From: Halopseudomonas pelagia
Lineage (GTDB): Bacteria; Pseudomonadota; Gammaproteobacteria; Pseudomonadales; Pseudomonadaceae
Direction of reading: 5' to 3'
Assembly: GCF_009497895.1 (NCBI RefSeq)
Contig: NZ_CP033116.1
Location: 1,426,001 to 1,490,000 of the forward strand
Length of the DNA: 64,000 nucleotides
Part shown: positions 28,905-38,220 of the stretch, piece after piece
Layout of the letters: each line of letters starts with the position of its first letter
Position numbering within the stretch: the first letter of the stretch is position 1
Position numbers and translations under genes: made by a program
Notes under the pieces: model-generated
The model's input: the letters and a program-made list of their open reading frames with translations, nothing else
What the model was told of the DNA's origin: nothing
Database searches by the model: none

Positions 28905-29279
28905 ATGACCAATCCGTACAAGGGTGTGACCGGTATCAAGCGTATCTGGTATGCCCTTGGTTATTCGCTCGACGGCCTCAAGGCCGCTTACCGGGGCGAG
29001 GCTGCCTTTCGCCAACTGGTCTGGCTGGCGGTGATACTCATCCCACTGGCGCTGGTACTGCCAGTCAGCTATGTCGGCCGCGCGCTCATGGTGGGTAGTG
29101 TGTTGCTCTCGCTCATCATCGAACTGCTTAACTCTGCCATTGAGGCGGCCATTGATCGCATCTCCCTTGAACGTCATCCGCTATCCAAGGCCTCCAAGGA
29201 CATGGGCAGCGCAGCGCAGATGCTCGGGTTGATCATGATCGCAGTGGTCTGGTCACTGGTGTTGCTGGAGCCGCAGTGA
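28905..29279 (+). CDS. dgkA: Diacylglycerol kinase
   Basis: A 124-residue trimeric inner-membrane kinase that phosphorylates diacylglycerol to phosphatidic acid. Three membrane helices and the conserved active-site segments GEAAFRQ and IIELLNSAIEAAIDR, followed by KDMGSAAQ, are present. It lies 13 bases after erdR, so the two are probably co-transcribed. Confidence 0.95.
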   Translation: MTNPYKGVTGIKRIWYALGYSLDGLKAAYRGEAAFRQLVWLAVILIPLALVLPVSYVGRALMVGSVLLSLIIELLNSAIEAAIDRISLERHPLSKASKDMGSAAQMLGLIMIAVVWSLVLLEPQ

Positions 29280-29426
29280 ATGCCACCACGACTTAAGTCT
29301 AGCGATCATGGGCTGGGCAAGGGCGCGACAGAATGACAGACTCGGTTATCACTGATTTTTATCCGGCCGGGCTGATGATGCGGGCTATCACTCCGGGCTA
29401 ACAATTCAAGGGTGTGCTGACCAATC

Positions 29427-32400
29427 ATGATGCTTTCAGGCCCACTGGTTGCCTCCATCTTCCTGTTGTATATGGCGTTGCTGTTCGCCATCGCGTTCTG
29501 GGGAGATCGCCAGACCAACGAATTCAATCCACGCCTGCGGGTCTGGGTCTACAGTCTGTCGTTGGCCGTTTGGTGTACCAGCTGGACCTTCTTCGGGGCG
29601 GTAGGCATGGCCTCCGAACAGCTATGGGGTTTTCTGCCGATCTATATCGGCCCGGTGATTCTCTTTCTGTTCGGCTGGCGCCTGTACGCGCGCATGATCG
29701 CCATCAGCAAGCAGGAAAACATCACCTCGATTGCCGACTTTATTGCCTCGCGGTATGGCAAGTCGCAGACCTTGGCGGTTGCGGTCAGCCTGCTCTGCCT
29801 GGTCAGCGTTCTGCCCTACATTGCCTTGCAGCTCAAAGGCATCGTGCTTGGCTTCAACCTGCTCAGTGGCAGCGCCGCCAGCGGAGTAGAGCTGGGTGAG
29901 GTAGCCGGAGCCGAAGATACCGCACTGATTGTCACCCTGGTGCTGGCGCTGTTCACCATTCTGTTCGGTACCCGCAGCCTGGATGCTACCGAGCACCATC
30001 GCGGCATGATGCTGGCCATCGCCTTCGAGTCGCTGGTCAAGCTGTTCGCGTTTCTTGCCGTGGGTGCCTTCGTGACCTTCAGCCTGTTCGGCGGCGTCGG
30101 GGATCTGATTGATCGCGCCAGCAGCAGTGTCGAACTGCACGACTACTGGCAGCGCGATACGCTATTCACCAACTTGCTGTTCCAGTCGTTTATCGCGATC
30201 CTGGCGTTTCTCTGTCTACCGCGACAGTTTCAGGTTGCTGTGGTGGAGAATATCCAGCCTGGCGATATGCGCATGGCGCGCTGGGTCTTCCCGGCGTATG
30301 TGGTGTTGGCCGGGCTGTTCGTGATTCCCATCAGCCTGGCGGGGCAGATGACTTTGGGCCCGTCAGTATCGGCGGATTCGTACGTCATCAGCATTCCGCT
30401 GCTGGAAGGGCATCCATTCCTTGCCCTGCTGGCCTTTATCGGTGGCGCCTCTGCGGCTACCGGCATGGTGATCGTTGCAGCCATTGCGCTCAGTACCATG
30501 GTGTCGAATGACGTGGTGCTGCCGCTGCTGCTGCGCAACCGTAATCGGCCGGAGCGCACCTATGAAGAATTTCGCGGCCTGCTGTTGAATGTGCGGCGCA
30601 CCAGTATTCTGGTGATCCTGTTATTGGCCTATGTGGTCTATCGGCTGATCGGCTCGGCCGGCAGTCTGGCGAGTATCGGTCAGATCGCTTTCGCTGCCAT
30701 CGCCCAGCTGTCGCCGGCGATGTTTGGCGCGCTGTTCTGGAAACAGGCCAACCGCAGTGGTGTGTTTGCCGGTTTGCTGGTTGGCATCAGCCTGTGGTTC
30801 TACATGTTGATTCTGCCGCTGCTCGGCGGCGAGTTACAGGGCTGGCCTTTGCTGGACCCGTTATATGCCAGCTCGATGGGTCTGCCGATCGACAGCCTGA
30901 CCCTGGGCAGCCTGATCTCCCTGGCGGGCAACGTGGCGGTATTTGTGATGATTTCCCTGCTCAGCCGCACGCGCGTGCTTGAACACTGGCAGGCCAGCCG
31001 CTTCGTCAGCCAGGACTCTCAGCAGTGGCATGACGGACCCAGTCGTGCCCTCCTGCGCGTCACCCTCGAGGACCTGCTGGCGTTAGCCGGACGTTTTGTC
31101 GGTGAAGAGCGCGCGCACAAGAGCTTCCTGCGTTTTTCCGAAGCGCTGGGCAAACCCCTGGTGCTGAATCACAACGCCAGCAGTGCCTGGATTACCCACA
31201 GCGAGCGCTTGCTCGCCGGGGTACTGGGTGCGTCTTCGGCGCGGGTGGTGGTCAAGGCCGCCATTGAAGGCCGCGATATGCACTTTGATGATGTGGTGCG
31301 CATCGTCGATGAAGCCTCGGAGGTATTGCAGTTCAACCGCGGATTGCTGCAAGGCGCGATTGAGAACATCACCCAGGGCATCAGCGTGGTCGACAAGGAG
31401 CTGCGTCTGGTGGCCTGGAACCGCCGCTACCTGGAAATGTTCGAGTACCCGGAAGGGCTGATTTTTATCGGCCGGCCTATTGCCGATATCATCCTGCACA
31501 ACGCCGGCCGCGGTCTGTGCGGCCCCGGTGACCCGCAGGATCATGTGGAGAAGCGCATCAACTGGATGCGCCAGGGCACCGCGCATCGTTCCGAACGTCT
31601 GTTCCCCAGTGGCCAGGTGATCGAAATCATCGGCAACCCGATGCCCGGCGGCGGCTTTGTCATGAGTTTTACCGACATTTCCGATTTCCGCCGCGCCGAG
31701 CAGGCCCTCAAGGAATCCAACGAAAGCCTGGAGCAGCGCGTGGCCGAGCGTACCAGCGAACTGTCCGAGCTGAACCAGGCGTTGATCCAGGCCAAGGCCC
31801 AGACCGAGCGCGCCAGTCAGTCGCAAAGCCGCTTTCTCACCGCGGTCAGCCACGATCTGATGCAACCGATGAACGCTGCGCGACTGTTCTCGGCATCGCT
31901 ATCGCACCAGTCGCACCTGCCCTCCGAAGCCGAAGAGCTGGTGCGACACCTGGATACCTCGCTGCGTTCAGCCGAGGACCTGATTTCGGATCTGCTGGAT
32001 ATCTCGCGCCTGGAAGCCGGGCGCATTCGTCCGGAGTGGACCGACTTCGGCCTGCGCGATCTGCTTGAGCCGTTAAGAATCGAACTTGGCGCGATGGCGG
32101 TGGAGCAGGGCGTGGACCTGCGTGTGCATATCAGTAACCTGCGTGTGCGCAGTGACATGCGCCTGCTGCGCCGGGTGTTGCAGAATTTCCTGACCAACGC
32201 CTTCCGCTATGCCGGGCGCTCCAAGGTGGTGCTTGGCGTGCGTCGCATGGGGGATCAGGTGCGAATCGAGGTCTGGGATCAGGGCCCGGGCATCCCCGAG
32301 GATAAGCTGCAGGTGATCTTTGAAGAGTTCCAGCGCCTGGACAGCCACCGTACCCAGGCAGAAAAGGGCCTGGGCCTGGGGTTGGCCATTGCTGACGGGC

Positions 32401-32909
32401 TGTGTCGGGTACTCGGGCATGAGCTGGCGGTGCGCTCCTGGCCGGGTGCCGGTAGCGTCTTCAGCGTGACCGTACCGCTGGCGCGCCACAAACGTCGCAC
32501 CAGCACCAAGGCCGGTGCGCAAGTCAGCCCTATCGTCAGCGGCGCGCAGGTGCTGTGTATCGACAATGAGCCGAACATCCTCACGGGTATGCAGAGCCTG
32601 CTCAGCCGCTGGCAATGCAATGTCGCGGTGGCGCGGGATCGTGATGAGGTCCAACAGGTGCTGGCTCAGGGCTTCATGCCGCAATTGGTGCTGGTGGATT
32701 ATCATCTGGACGCAGGCGACACCGGCGTGGAATTGATGCACTGGTTGCGGGTACTCAAAGGGCAGGAGTTTCCGGGCGTGATCATCAGCGCCGATGGACG
32801 CAGCGAGCTGGTCACCCAGATCCGGCTGGCCGGGCTGGATTTTCTGCCGAAACCGGTCAAGCCAGCCGCGCTGCGGGCGTTGATCAGCCGCTACGTGGAG
32901 CTGCAATAG
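29427..32909 (+). CDS. SSF-type hybrid sensor histidine kinase (CrbS/MxtR-like)
   Basis: A 1160-residue inner-membrane hybrid kinase. The N-terminal half (about residues 1-510) is a sodium/solute symporter-like domain with about 13 helices. A PAS region follows (LLQGAIENITQGISVVD, about 645), a coiled coil (SNESLEQRVAERTSELSELN), HisKA with the phospho-His in TAVSHDLMQPMN (about 807), HATPase_c (VWDQGPGIPEDKL, GLGLGLAIADGLCRVL), and a C-terminal receiver with D near 1090 (LVLVDYHLD). Size and domains match MxtR of P. aeruginosa and CrbS of Vibrio, the partners of ErdR/CrbR. Nearness to erdR supports this. Confidence 0.88.
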   Translation: MMLSGPLVASIFLLYMALLFAIAFWGDRQTNEFNPRLRVWVYSLSLAVWCTSWTFFGAVGMASEQLWGFLPIYIGPVILFLFGWRLYARMIAISKQENITSIADFIASRYGKSQTLAVAVSLLCLVSVLPYIALQLKGIVLGFNLLSGSAASGVELGEVAGAEDTALIVTLVLALFTILFGTRSLDATEHHRGMMLAIAFESLVKLFAFLAVGAFVTFSLFGGVGDLIDRASSSVELHDYWQRDTLFTNLLFQSFIAILAFLCLPRQFQVAVVENIQPGDMRMARWVFPAYVVLAGLFVIPISLAGQMTLGPSVSADSYVISIPLLEGHPFLALLAFIGGASAATGMVIVAAIALSTMVSNDVVLPLLLRNRNRPERTYEEFRGLLLNVRRTSILVILLLAYVVYRLIGSAGSLASIGQIAFAAIAQLSPAMFGALFWKQANRSGVFAGLLVGISLWFYMLILPLLGGELQGWPLLDPLYASSMGLPIDSLTLGSLISLAGNVAVFVMISLLSRTRVLEHWQASRFVSQDSQQWHDGPSRALLRVTLEDLLALAGRFVGEERAHKSFLRFSEALGKPLVLNHNASSAWITHSERLLAGVLGASSARVVVKAAIEGRDMHFDDVVRIVDEASEVLQFNRGLLQGAIENITQGISVVDKELRLVAWNRRYLEMFEYPEGLIFIGRPIADIILHNAGRGLCGPGDPQDHVEKRINWMRQGTAHRSERLFPSGQVIEIIGNPMPGGGFVMSFTDISDFRRAEQALKESNESLEQRVAERTSELSELNQALIQAKAQTERASQSQSRFLTAVSHDLMQPMNAARLFSASLSHQSHLPSEAEELVRHLDTSLRSAEDLISDLLDISRLEAGRIRPEWTDFGLRDLLEPLRIELGAMAVEQGVDLRVHISNLRVRSDMRLLRRVLQNFLTNAFRYAGRSKVVLGVRRMGDQVRIEVWDQGPGIPEDKLQVIFEEFQRLDSHRTQAEKGLGLGLAIADGLCRVLGHELAVRSWPGAGSVFSVTVPLARHKRRTSTKAGAQVSPIVSGAQVLCIDNEPNILTGMQSLLSRWQCNVAVARDRDEVQQVLAQGFMPQLVLVDYHLDAGDTGVELMHWLRVLKGQEFPGVIISADGRSELVTQIRLAGLDFLPKPVKPAALRALISRYVELQ

Positions 32910-32995
32910 CAGCACTCTTGGTGCCTAACTGTATCTTGTCTGGCGACGGCAGAGGCTGGTAGCTTAAGCCGCCTCATTGTTCGGGGTTATGTTGC

Positions 32996-33739
32996 ATGTC
33001 TTCGCGGTTCAAAACGGCCTTGCTGGGCGCTCGGGATACCATCCCGATGTTGGTCGGCGCGCTGCCGTTCGGCATCATTTTCGGTACGTTGGCGGTGTCG
33101 TCGGGCTTGTCGGCGGGCGCTACACTGGCCATGTCTGCCCTGGTATTCGCAGGCTCTGCACAATTCATCGCTATCAGTCTGATCGCCTCGGGCACCGGAC
33201 TTGTGGTGATTCTGTTGACCACCCTGATCGTCAACCTGCGGCACATGCTCTACAGCGCCAGCATGCTGCCGTATGTCCGCCACCTGCCGCAGCGTTGGCG
33301 GGTGCCGCTGGCCTTCTGGCTGACCGACGAAAGTTTCGCCGTGGTGCACCGTTATTATCAGAATGCGACTGTACCGCTGGCCGGTAAACAGTGGTATTTC
33401 TTCGGCTCCTGCCTGGCCATGTACAGCAACTGGTTTGCCTGCACGCTGGTCGGTGTGCTGCTGGGCCACGCATTGCCGGGTATGGCGCACTGGGGGCTGG
33501 ATTTCGCCATGGTCGCGACTTTTATCGGCATCGTCGTCCCCTTGCTGCGCACGCGCCCCATGTTGGTCGCCGCGCTGGTAGCGGCAGTGGTGGCGGTCGC
33601 AGCCAATGGCCTGCCGTACAAGCTCGGCCTTATGCTCGCAGCCTTGCTCGGCGTGATCGCGGGTGTTATTGCAGCGCGCCTACAGCCCAAGGTGATCTAT
33701 CCCGAGCAGGATCAGGGGGTGACCGATGAATCCCTATGA
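32996..33739 (+). CDS. azlC: Branched-chain amino acid exporter large subunit AzlC
   Basis: A 247-residue inner-membrane protein of the AzlC family, which together with AzlD exports branched-chain amino acids. Features include [29 protein letters not shown] and [10 protein letters not shown], and about seven membrane segments. The stop lies 14 bases inside the following azlD gene, indicating coupled translation. Confidence 0.92.
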   Translation: MSSRFKTALLGARDTIPMLVGALPFGIIFGTLAVSSGLSAGATLAMSALVFAGSAQFIAISLIASGTGLVVILLTTLIVNLRHMLYSASMLPYVRHLPQRWRVPLAFWLTDESFAVVHRYYQNATVPLAGKQWYFFGSCLAMYSNWFACTLVGVLLGHALPGMAHWGLDFAMVATFIGIVVPLLRTRPMLVAALVAAVVAVAANGLPYKLGLMLAALLGVIAGVIAARLQPKVIYPEQDQGVTDESL

Positions 33740-34052
33740 AATCGCTCTGATCGGCGGCATGGCGGTCATCACCTTTGCCATCCGCTACACGCTGTTCGCC
33801 GTGGGCCACCGGGTGCGTTTCAGCCCGCTGGTAACCCAGGCGTTGAGCTATGTACCGGTGGTGGTGCTCACGGCTATCGTTGCACCCGCCATGCTGATGC
33901 CGGACGGCGCCAACCTGGACCTGTCGCTGGATAATGCCTATCTGGTCGGTGGCATTGTGGCGATCGTGATCGCCGCCAAGTGGCGCAATCTGCTGGCCAC
34001 CATCATCGGCGGCCTGGCGTTCTTCTTTATCTGGCGCTGGCTGTTCGGCTGA
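33726..34052 (+). CDS. azlD: Branched-chain amino acid exporter small subunit AzlD
   Basis: A 108-residue membrane protein with four hydrophobic segments and the family motif [15 protein letters not shown] at the N-terminus, followed by [13 protein letters not shown]. It overlaps azlC by 14 bases. Its stop codon abuts the stop of the convergent MFS gene with no intergenic bases. Confidence 0.92.
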   Translation: MNPYEIALIGGMAVITFAIRYTLFAVGHRVRFSPLVTQALSYVPVVVLTAIVAPAMLMPDGANLDLSLDNAYLVGGIVAIVIAAKWRNLLATIIGGLAFFFIWRWLFG

Positions 34053-35279
34053 TTACCAGAAGGTCGCCCGGCCACTGCGCACTGCGCTGATCATCAGCGT
34101 CAGCGCGGCCAGAGAAATCAACGTGGTGAAGCCCAGCACGGTAGTGCCAAAGCCGATGGCATCACTGGTAAAGCCCACTCCCAATACCACCGAAGCCATG
34201 GTCAGGTACGCCATCAGGTAGAAGGCCGAGATGATACCGCCACGCTCGGCCGGCGGTGCTACCTGGCTGATCGACGCGATAGCCACGACGCCCGTTGCGC
34301 CGGCCCCGGTGGCGGTCGCCAGCGTCGCCAGCCCGAACAGGCCCGGAGAACTGAGCAGTACCGATGCCGCCATGATCATCAAGCCAGCAATCAAGATGCT
34401 CGGTCCGGCAATCAGTAAGCGGTTCAAGGGCTGGCGCTGGCAGGCAAACTGACTGAGCCCGGCCATCAATTGCCAGGCCGCGGCGAACAACCCGGCCACC
34501 GCCCGGTCGCTGATACCGGTCAGGTTCATGGCCAAGCTTGGCCCCAGAGACGCGTATAAGCTGCCGGTAGACCAGGCCAGGCAAATGGTCGCCGCAGCAA
34601 ACACGAAGGCACCAAGGAGTTCACGTGGCACTTTAATCGTGGTCGGGCGCCAGGCGCGCAGGCGGAAGTTGCTCTGCCGCTGGCCGATATGGGCGGGCCA
34701 GGGGGCGGTCAGCAGCAGAGTGATGGTTCCCAGGCAGAGGGCGACGATCACCATAAATGGCCAGAGGTCCGCGCCGGAACCAAAAAACAGCGCAAGCGAA
34801 CTGACCGTCGGCCCGGCAAAGGCGCCCAAGGTGAAGAACAACGCAGACAGGGTAGCGGCGCGGGTCCAGTTCTCGTTGGGCTCCAGTTCGACCAGTGCCG
34901 CCGATGCTGCGCCGGTAACGATTCCGGTACCGATGCCCGTCAGAATGCGCGCCAGCCCCAGGCCGTAGATGCCCTCGGCTAGCATGAAGGCGACGGCCCC
35001 GCCCAGAATAAACAGCAGCCCGGGCACCATCATCTGCCGTCGGCCGAGCTTGTCAGACAATGACCCCAGCGTCAGCAGAGTGGTGACCACGCCCAGAACA
35101 TAGATGGAAAACACCGCTGTAAGCGCTGTAGAGGAAAAGTCCCAGCGCGCCTGCCAGAACGAATACAGCGGGGTAGGCAGGTTACTGGCGAAGATGGTGG
35201 TGAAAATGGCCAGCAACGCCGCGACCATAGCCAGGCCCCGTCGGTCTTCCTTTGCTGGTGAAGTTGTCGTACCTGTCAT
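34053..35279 (-). CDS. MFS transporter
   Basis: A 408-residue major-facilitator protein with twelve predicted helices. The loop 2-3 signature is GSLSDKLGRRQMM and helix 4-5 shows LARILTGIGTGIVTGAASAAL. Family members of this shape are drug or metabolite exporters, but no substrate can be assigned. It is convergent with azlD, its stop touching the azlD stop. Confidence 0.88.
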   Translation of the reverse strand: MTGTTTSPAKEDRRGLAMVAALLAIFTTIFASNLPTPLYSFWQARWDFSSTALTAVFSIYVLGVVTTLLTLGSLSDKLGRRQMMVPGLLFILGGAVAFMLAEGIYGLGLARILTGIGTGIVTGAASAALVELEPNENWTRAATLSALFFTLGAFAGPTVSSLALFFGSGADLWPFMVIVALCLGTITLLLTAPWPAHIGQRQSNFRLRAWRPTTIKVPRELLGAFVFAAATICLAWSTGSLYASLGPSLAMNLTGISDRAVAGLFAAAWQLMAGLSQFACQRQPLNRLLIAGPSILIAGLMIMAASVLLSSPGLFGLATLATATGAGATGVVAIASISQVAPPAERGGIISAFYLMAYLTMASVVLGVGFTSDAIGFGTTVLGFTTLISLAALTLMISAVRSGRATFW

Positions 35280-35357
35280 GCGCCTGCCCCCGTCTCAATG
35301 CGCTGATTATCGCAGAGAGCGGGGCGGCCTGCGCGCTTGATGCACTATCAGCAGCGC

Positions 35358-36440
35358 TTATGACCCGGCGCCCGACTCGCCGAGTCGAAGCGGCGAACGG
35401 CCCAGATCCTTGGTCAATTCCCGTAGCGATAGGGGGTAGCTGCTATCCAGCGCGCGCTTGCGCAAATCGGTCAGCTGGCTCATATCCCGCGGTTCGGCGG
35501 GCCAGGTTTCCACGTGCTTAATCAACTGCGCGCTTTGATCCTGCGGGTTCACGCGGGCCAGGGCAAAGCGAAAAGGATGGTAGCCGGTCATGCCCAGGCG
35601 CAGGTCGGTCACTACCCACTGGTTGTCGATCAGGTCATAGCGCAGGATGTCGCGGGTAAACCAGCGCAATCTATCGTGCTGCTCGGACCCCTCCAGCGAC
35701 GGAGCGGCTTCGCTGTAATGCCGCGGCATGCGTTCCAGCACCGGCGGTTTATCGTCGAACCAGCTCACCAGGCCCTCGTAATAATCATCACCGGCCACCG
35801 CCACTACGCGCCAGAGCACCGTGTTAAAGGGGGTAGGGGTAATAAACACCGCTTGCGCTTCAATACCTTCGCGCTCCAGCGCCAGCTGCAGATTATTCTC
35901 AGCCATCTGCTTACCGACCAATGTGCTGGCCAGGTATAGGGTGCTGAGGGTCAGCGCCGCGTATTGCAGTTTCAAGCCCTTGCCCTTAAAGCCCACGATC
36001 AGCCCGATCACCACCGCGAGCAGCAACGGCACGGTATAGAGCGGATCGATAATAAAGATGCTCGAGATAGACACCGGCGGCGTGGTCATTGGCCAGAACA
36101 GTTGCGTGCCGTAGCTGGTAAAGGCGTCGAGCAACACATGGGTGACCAGAATCAACCAGATGCACAACCACAATCGGCTTGCCGTGTAATCAGGGCTTGG
36201 TCGCCAACATCGCCAGGCCCAGGCCAAGAGCAAGCTGAATGCACTCAGCACGAACAGCGAGTGGCTGAAGCCCCGGTGGTAGGTCATGTTGGCCACGGCG
36301 TCGCCGTAGTTGATCACCACATCCATATCCGGCAACGTGCCCAGCAATGCTCCAGCCACCAGCGCCTTGCGCCCATGCCAACGGCCGAGCATGGCGCCGC
36401 CAATTGAGGCACCGAGCATCGCCTGGGTAATCGAGTCCAT
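35358..36440 (-). CDS. YdjM-like membrane-bound metal-dependent hydrolase
   Basis: A 360-residue membrane protein of the YdjM/DUF457 family. The N-terminal half has four to five membrane segments and the conserved motifs DSITQAMLGA, LGTLPDMDV and YHRGFSHS, whose Asp/His residues would bind metal. The C-terminal 170 residues are soluble. Members are annotated as metal-dependent hydrolases on sequence grounds only, possibly phospholipase-C-like. Confidence 0.85.
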   Translation of the reverse strand: MDSITQAMLGASIGGAMLGRWHGRKALVAGALLGTLPDMDVVINYGDAVANMTYHRGFSHSLFVLSAFSLLLAWAWRCWRPSPDYTASRLWLCIWLILVTHVLLDAFTSYGTQLFWPMTTPPVSISSIFIIDPLYTVPLLLAVVIGLIVGFKGKGLKLQYAALTLSTLYLASTLVGKQMAENNLQLALEREGIEAQAVFITPTPFNTVLWRVVAVAGDDYYEGLVSWFDDKPPVLERMPRHYSEAAPSLEGSEQHDRLRWFTRDILRYDLIDNQWVVTDLRLGMTGYHPFRFALARVNPQDQSAQLIKHVETWPAEPRDMSQLTDLRKRALDSSYPLSLRELTKDLGRSPLRLGESGAGS

Positions 36441-36482
36441 CAGGGGTTCTCAAAAAAAAAAGACTCTCCAAAGAGACTCTAC

Positions 36483-36512
36483 AAAAAAAGAAAGCCAGCA
36501 TAAGCTGGCTTT
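36483..36512 (-). terminator. Terminator of the crotonase gene
   Basis: On the minus strand an AAAGCCAGC-TTAT-GCTGGCTTT hairpin is followed by CTTTTTTT. It lies downstream of the crotonase gene stop and upstream of the YdjM-like gene, so it separates these two minus-strand genes. Confidence 0.9.
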
Positions 36513-36566
36513 CGTATTGCTGCATGAGTAAATCGATTCGATATTTTACCGCTCGATCATGACCGC

Positions 36567-37256
36567 TTAAAGCGCGTGCTGTTTATCGACCTCGATCGAC
36601 TTGTCCAACAATTCCAGCAACGCCTTGCGCGTCTTCAGCTTTGTATTGCGGTGGGCGCTCATGTTCAGCTTGGTCAGCTGCGTGGCCATCTCCATGGCCT
36701 TGGCCTCAAGCTCTTCGGCGGGCACTACCTTGTCCAGGAAGCCCGCGTGTACTGCATCAGCCGGATCAAACATTTCGGCATTGATCACCGAGCGGTTGAA
36801 CGCGCTGTTGGTCAATCGTGCACGGGCCAGCTCGATGCCCACGTGGTGCATGGTCATGCCAATGGCCACTTCATTCAGGCCGATCTTGAACGGACCCTCA
36901 ACACCAATACGGTAATCCGCCGACAGCAGAATAAAAGCACCCTTGGCCACCGCATGGCCGGTACAGGCCACTACTACCGGATAAGGATGCGACAACATCC
37001 GCCGCGCCAACGTTGAACCCGACGCTACTAATGCCTTGGCCGCATCCGCACCGGACGTCATCACCTTCAGGTCATACCCACCAGACAAAATCCCCGGCTG
37101 GCCACTGATGACCACCACGGCCTTGTCCTTCTCCGCCTGATCCAGCGCCTCATTGAACGCCTCGATCACCGCTGGAGAAATGGCATTGACCTTACCGTTG
37201 CTCAGGCTCAGCCTCGCAACACCATCGGAAAAACTGTAGGAAACCAGCTCGCTCAT
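36567..37256 (-). CDS. Crotonase/enoyl-CoA hydratase family protein
   Basis: A 229-residue crotonase-fold enzyme acting on acyl-CoA thioesters. The oxyanion-hole segments GQPGILSGGYDLK and GHAVAKGAFILLSADYRIG are present. The second catalytic Glu position reads GLNEVAIGMTM, so hydratase or isomerase activity is possible. It is shorter than typical 260-residue hydratases, lacking the C-terminal helix. Substrate unknown. It ends at a strong terminator. Confidence 0.88.
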   Translation of the reverse strand: MSELVSYSFSDGVARLSLSNGKVNAISPAVIEAFNEALDQAEKDKAVVVISGQPGILSGGYDLKVMTSGADAAKALVASGSTLARRMLSHPYPVVVACTGHAVAKGAFILLSADYRIGVEGPFKIGLNEVAIGMTMHHVGIELARARLTNSAFNRSVINAEMFDPADAVHAGFLDKVVPAEELEAKAMEMATQLTKLNMSAHRNTKLKTRKALLELLDKSIEVDKQHAL

Positions 37257-37397
37257 GGAAGCATCCTCATAGACTATAAACAGCCGGGAACGACCGTATC
37301 AGTAGTGCAGTGTACCAATATAAAGATGACCGGCCAGTTCCAGCACACGCCTCCCAACAACCTTGCCAACCTAGCGCCCGGCCAGCGGAAAAAGCGT

Positions 37398-37426
37398 TTG
37401 CCAAAGAGGCCTCATTTCGGTACATT
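37398..37426 (+). promoter_or_regulatory. Putative promoter of tRNA-Ser
   Basis: TTGCCA at 37398-37403 and TACATT at 37421-37426 have an ideal 17-base spacer. The start would be about 35 bases before the mature tRNA. Confidence 0.6.
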
Positions 37427-37466
37427 AGCGCGCCTTGGAACCAGCCCCGGCTGGCTCCAGGAATCC

Positions 37467-37557
37467 GGAGAGGTGTCCGAGTGGCTGAAGGAGCACGCCT
37501 GGAAAGTGTGTATACGTTAATAGCGTATCGAGGGTTCGAATCCCTCTCTCTCCGCCA
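37467..37557 (+). tRNA. tRNA-Ser(GGA)
   Basis: A 91-base class II tRNA with encoded CCA. The acceptor stem GGAGAGG pairs with the 3' TCTCTCC, the T-arm is GAGGG-TTCGAAT-CCCTC, and the anticodon loop CTGGAAA contains GGA. The long variable arm is characteristic of serine tRNAs. Its last 14 bases serve as the crossover site of the downstream genomic island and are restored after integration. Confidence 0.97.
37544..37557 (+). repeat. attL core of the island (tRNA 3' end)
   Basis: CTCTCTCTCCGCCA, identical to 60972-60985. It forms the 3' end of tRNA-Ser including CCA, so integration leaves the tRNA whole. Confidence 0.9.
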
Positions 37558-37568
37558 AATCAGTAGTC

Positions 37569-37594
37569 AAAAGCCCCAGAAATGGGGCTTTTTT
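37569..37594 (+). terminator. Terminator after tRNA-Ser (island copy)
   Basis: AAGCCCCA-GAAA-TGGGGCTTTTTT forms a hairpin with T-run just after the tRNA. It lies inside the island, which has therefore supplied a replacement for the host terminator now displaced to the far end (60993-61028). Confidence 0.85.
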
Positions 37595-37610
37595 CGTTCT
37601 ACCGTTCCCT

Positions 37611-37631
37611 AGCCCATACTTCAGCCCATAC
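37611..37631 (+). repeat. AGCCCATAC repeats at the left end (candidate arm sites)
   Basis: Two direct copies of AGCCCATAC at 37611-37619 and 37623-37631, about 54 bp inside attL. The same nonamer recurs at the right end. Spacing of one helical turn fits arm-type binding sites of a tyrosine integrase. Confidence 0.6.
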
Positions 37632-37804
37632 CTAGCATGTTCAGTCTCGCTGCGTCCGACACAGGCATGCAGTATACCAACCGCAGTACCTTCTCACTGG
37701 ATTGCTGTGGCTTGCGCTCTGTCACGAAGGTTTGAAACCTGAACTCGTCGTGATTTTTGTGCATGAATACTCGATTCTGCCGCTCAGCTGATGCGGTCCC
37801 AGGT

Positions 37805-38152
37805 CTATTCAGACCAAAAGCTTAAAATATCGATACCATTCAGGGCTAATACCCGCGCACGCAAGCGTCTTGCAGTATTGGGTTGCCACTTGTCTGATCC
37901 CTGACCGGAAGGGGTGGGGACGTTCAAATGCCGCAGCACGTAGCAGAGCCCTCTCAAAGTGAGAGATTCTCTATGCCTTTCTGCCAACAAATTTCTTATG
38001 CCCTCTCCCTCCGTTGGACGATCCTTAAGTTCATCCAACACTTCATACACCGCCAACGCTTTGGCATTGGCGGTATTCGCTTTTTTTGCGTTCAATGCGC
38101 TGTTGTCACGATTCCGTATTTTTCCAAAATCTGGGTTGCCGGTTCGATTCAT
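37805..38152 (-). CDS. Small recombinase-like DNA-binding protein
   Basis: A 115-residue basic protein. The central and C-terminal part (GIRNLLAERHRESLTLRGLC then LNVPTPSGQ and NTARRLRARVLAL) resembles the helical recombinase-associated domain found after the catalytic domain of large serine recombinases, where the TLRGLCYVL/LN.PTPSG pattern recurs. No catalytic domain is present, so it may be a stand-alone DNA-binding regulator or a remnant. It is divergent from the HUH protein gene with a shared promoter region of about 70 bp. Similar proteins occur in small Pseudomonas islands; function not assigned. Confidence 0.55.
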   Translation of the reverse strand: MNRTGNPDFGKIRNRDNSALNAKKANTANAKALAVYEVLDELKDRPTEGEGIRNLLAERHRESLTLRGLCYVLRHLNVPTPSGQGSDKWQPNTARRLRARVLALNGIDILSFWSE

Positions 38153-38220
38153 AGCTCTACTTGGAGTGCGTAACGAGAAATACAGATAAGTACATCATGA
38201 ATAGCCAAAGGAGGCAATCC

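Noticed and set aside
37310..37612. Plus-strand frames across the tRNA-Ser gene
   Set aside because: They read through a well-formed tRNA and its terminator.
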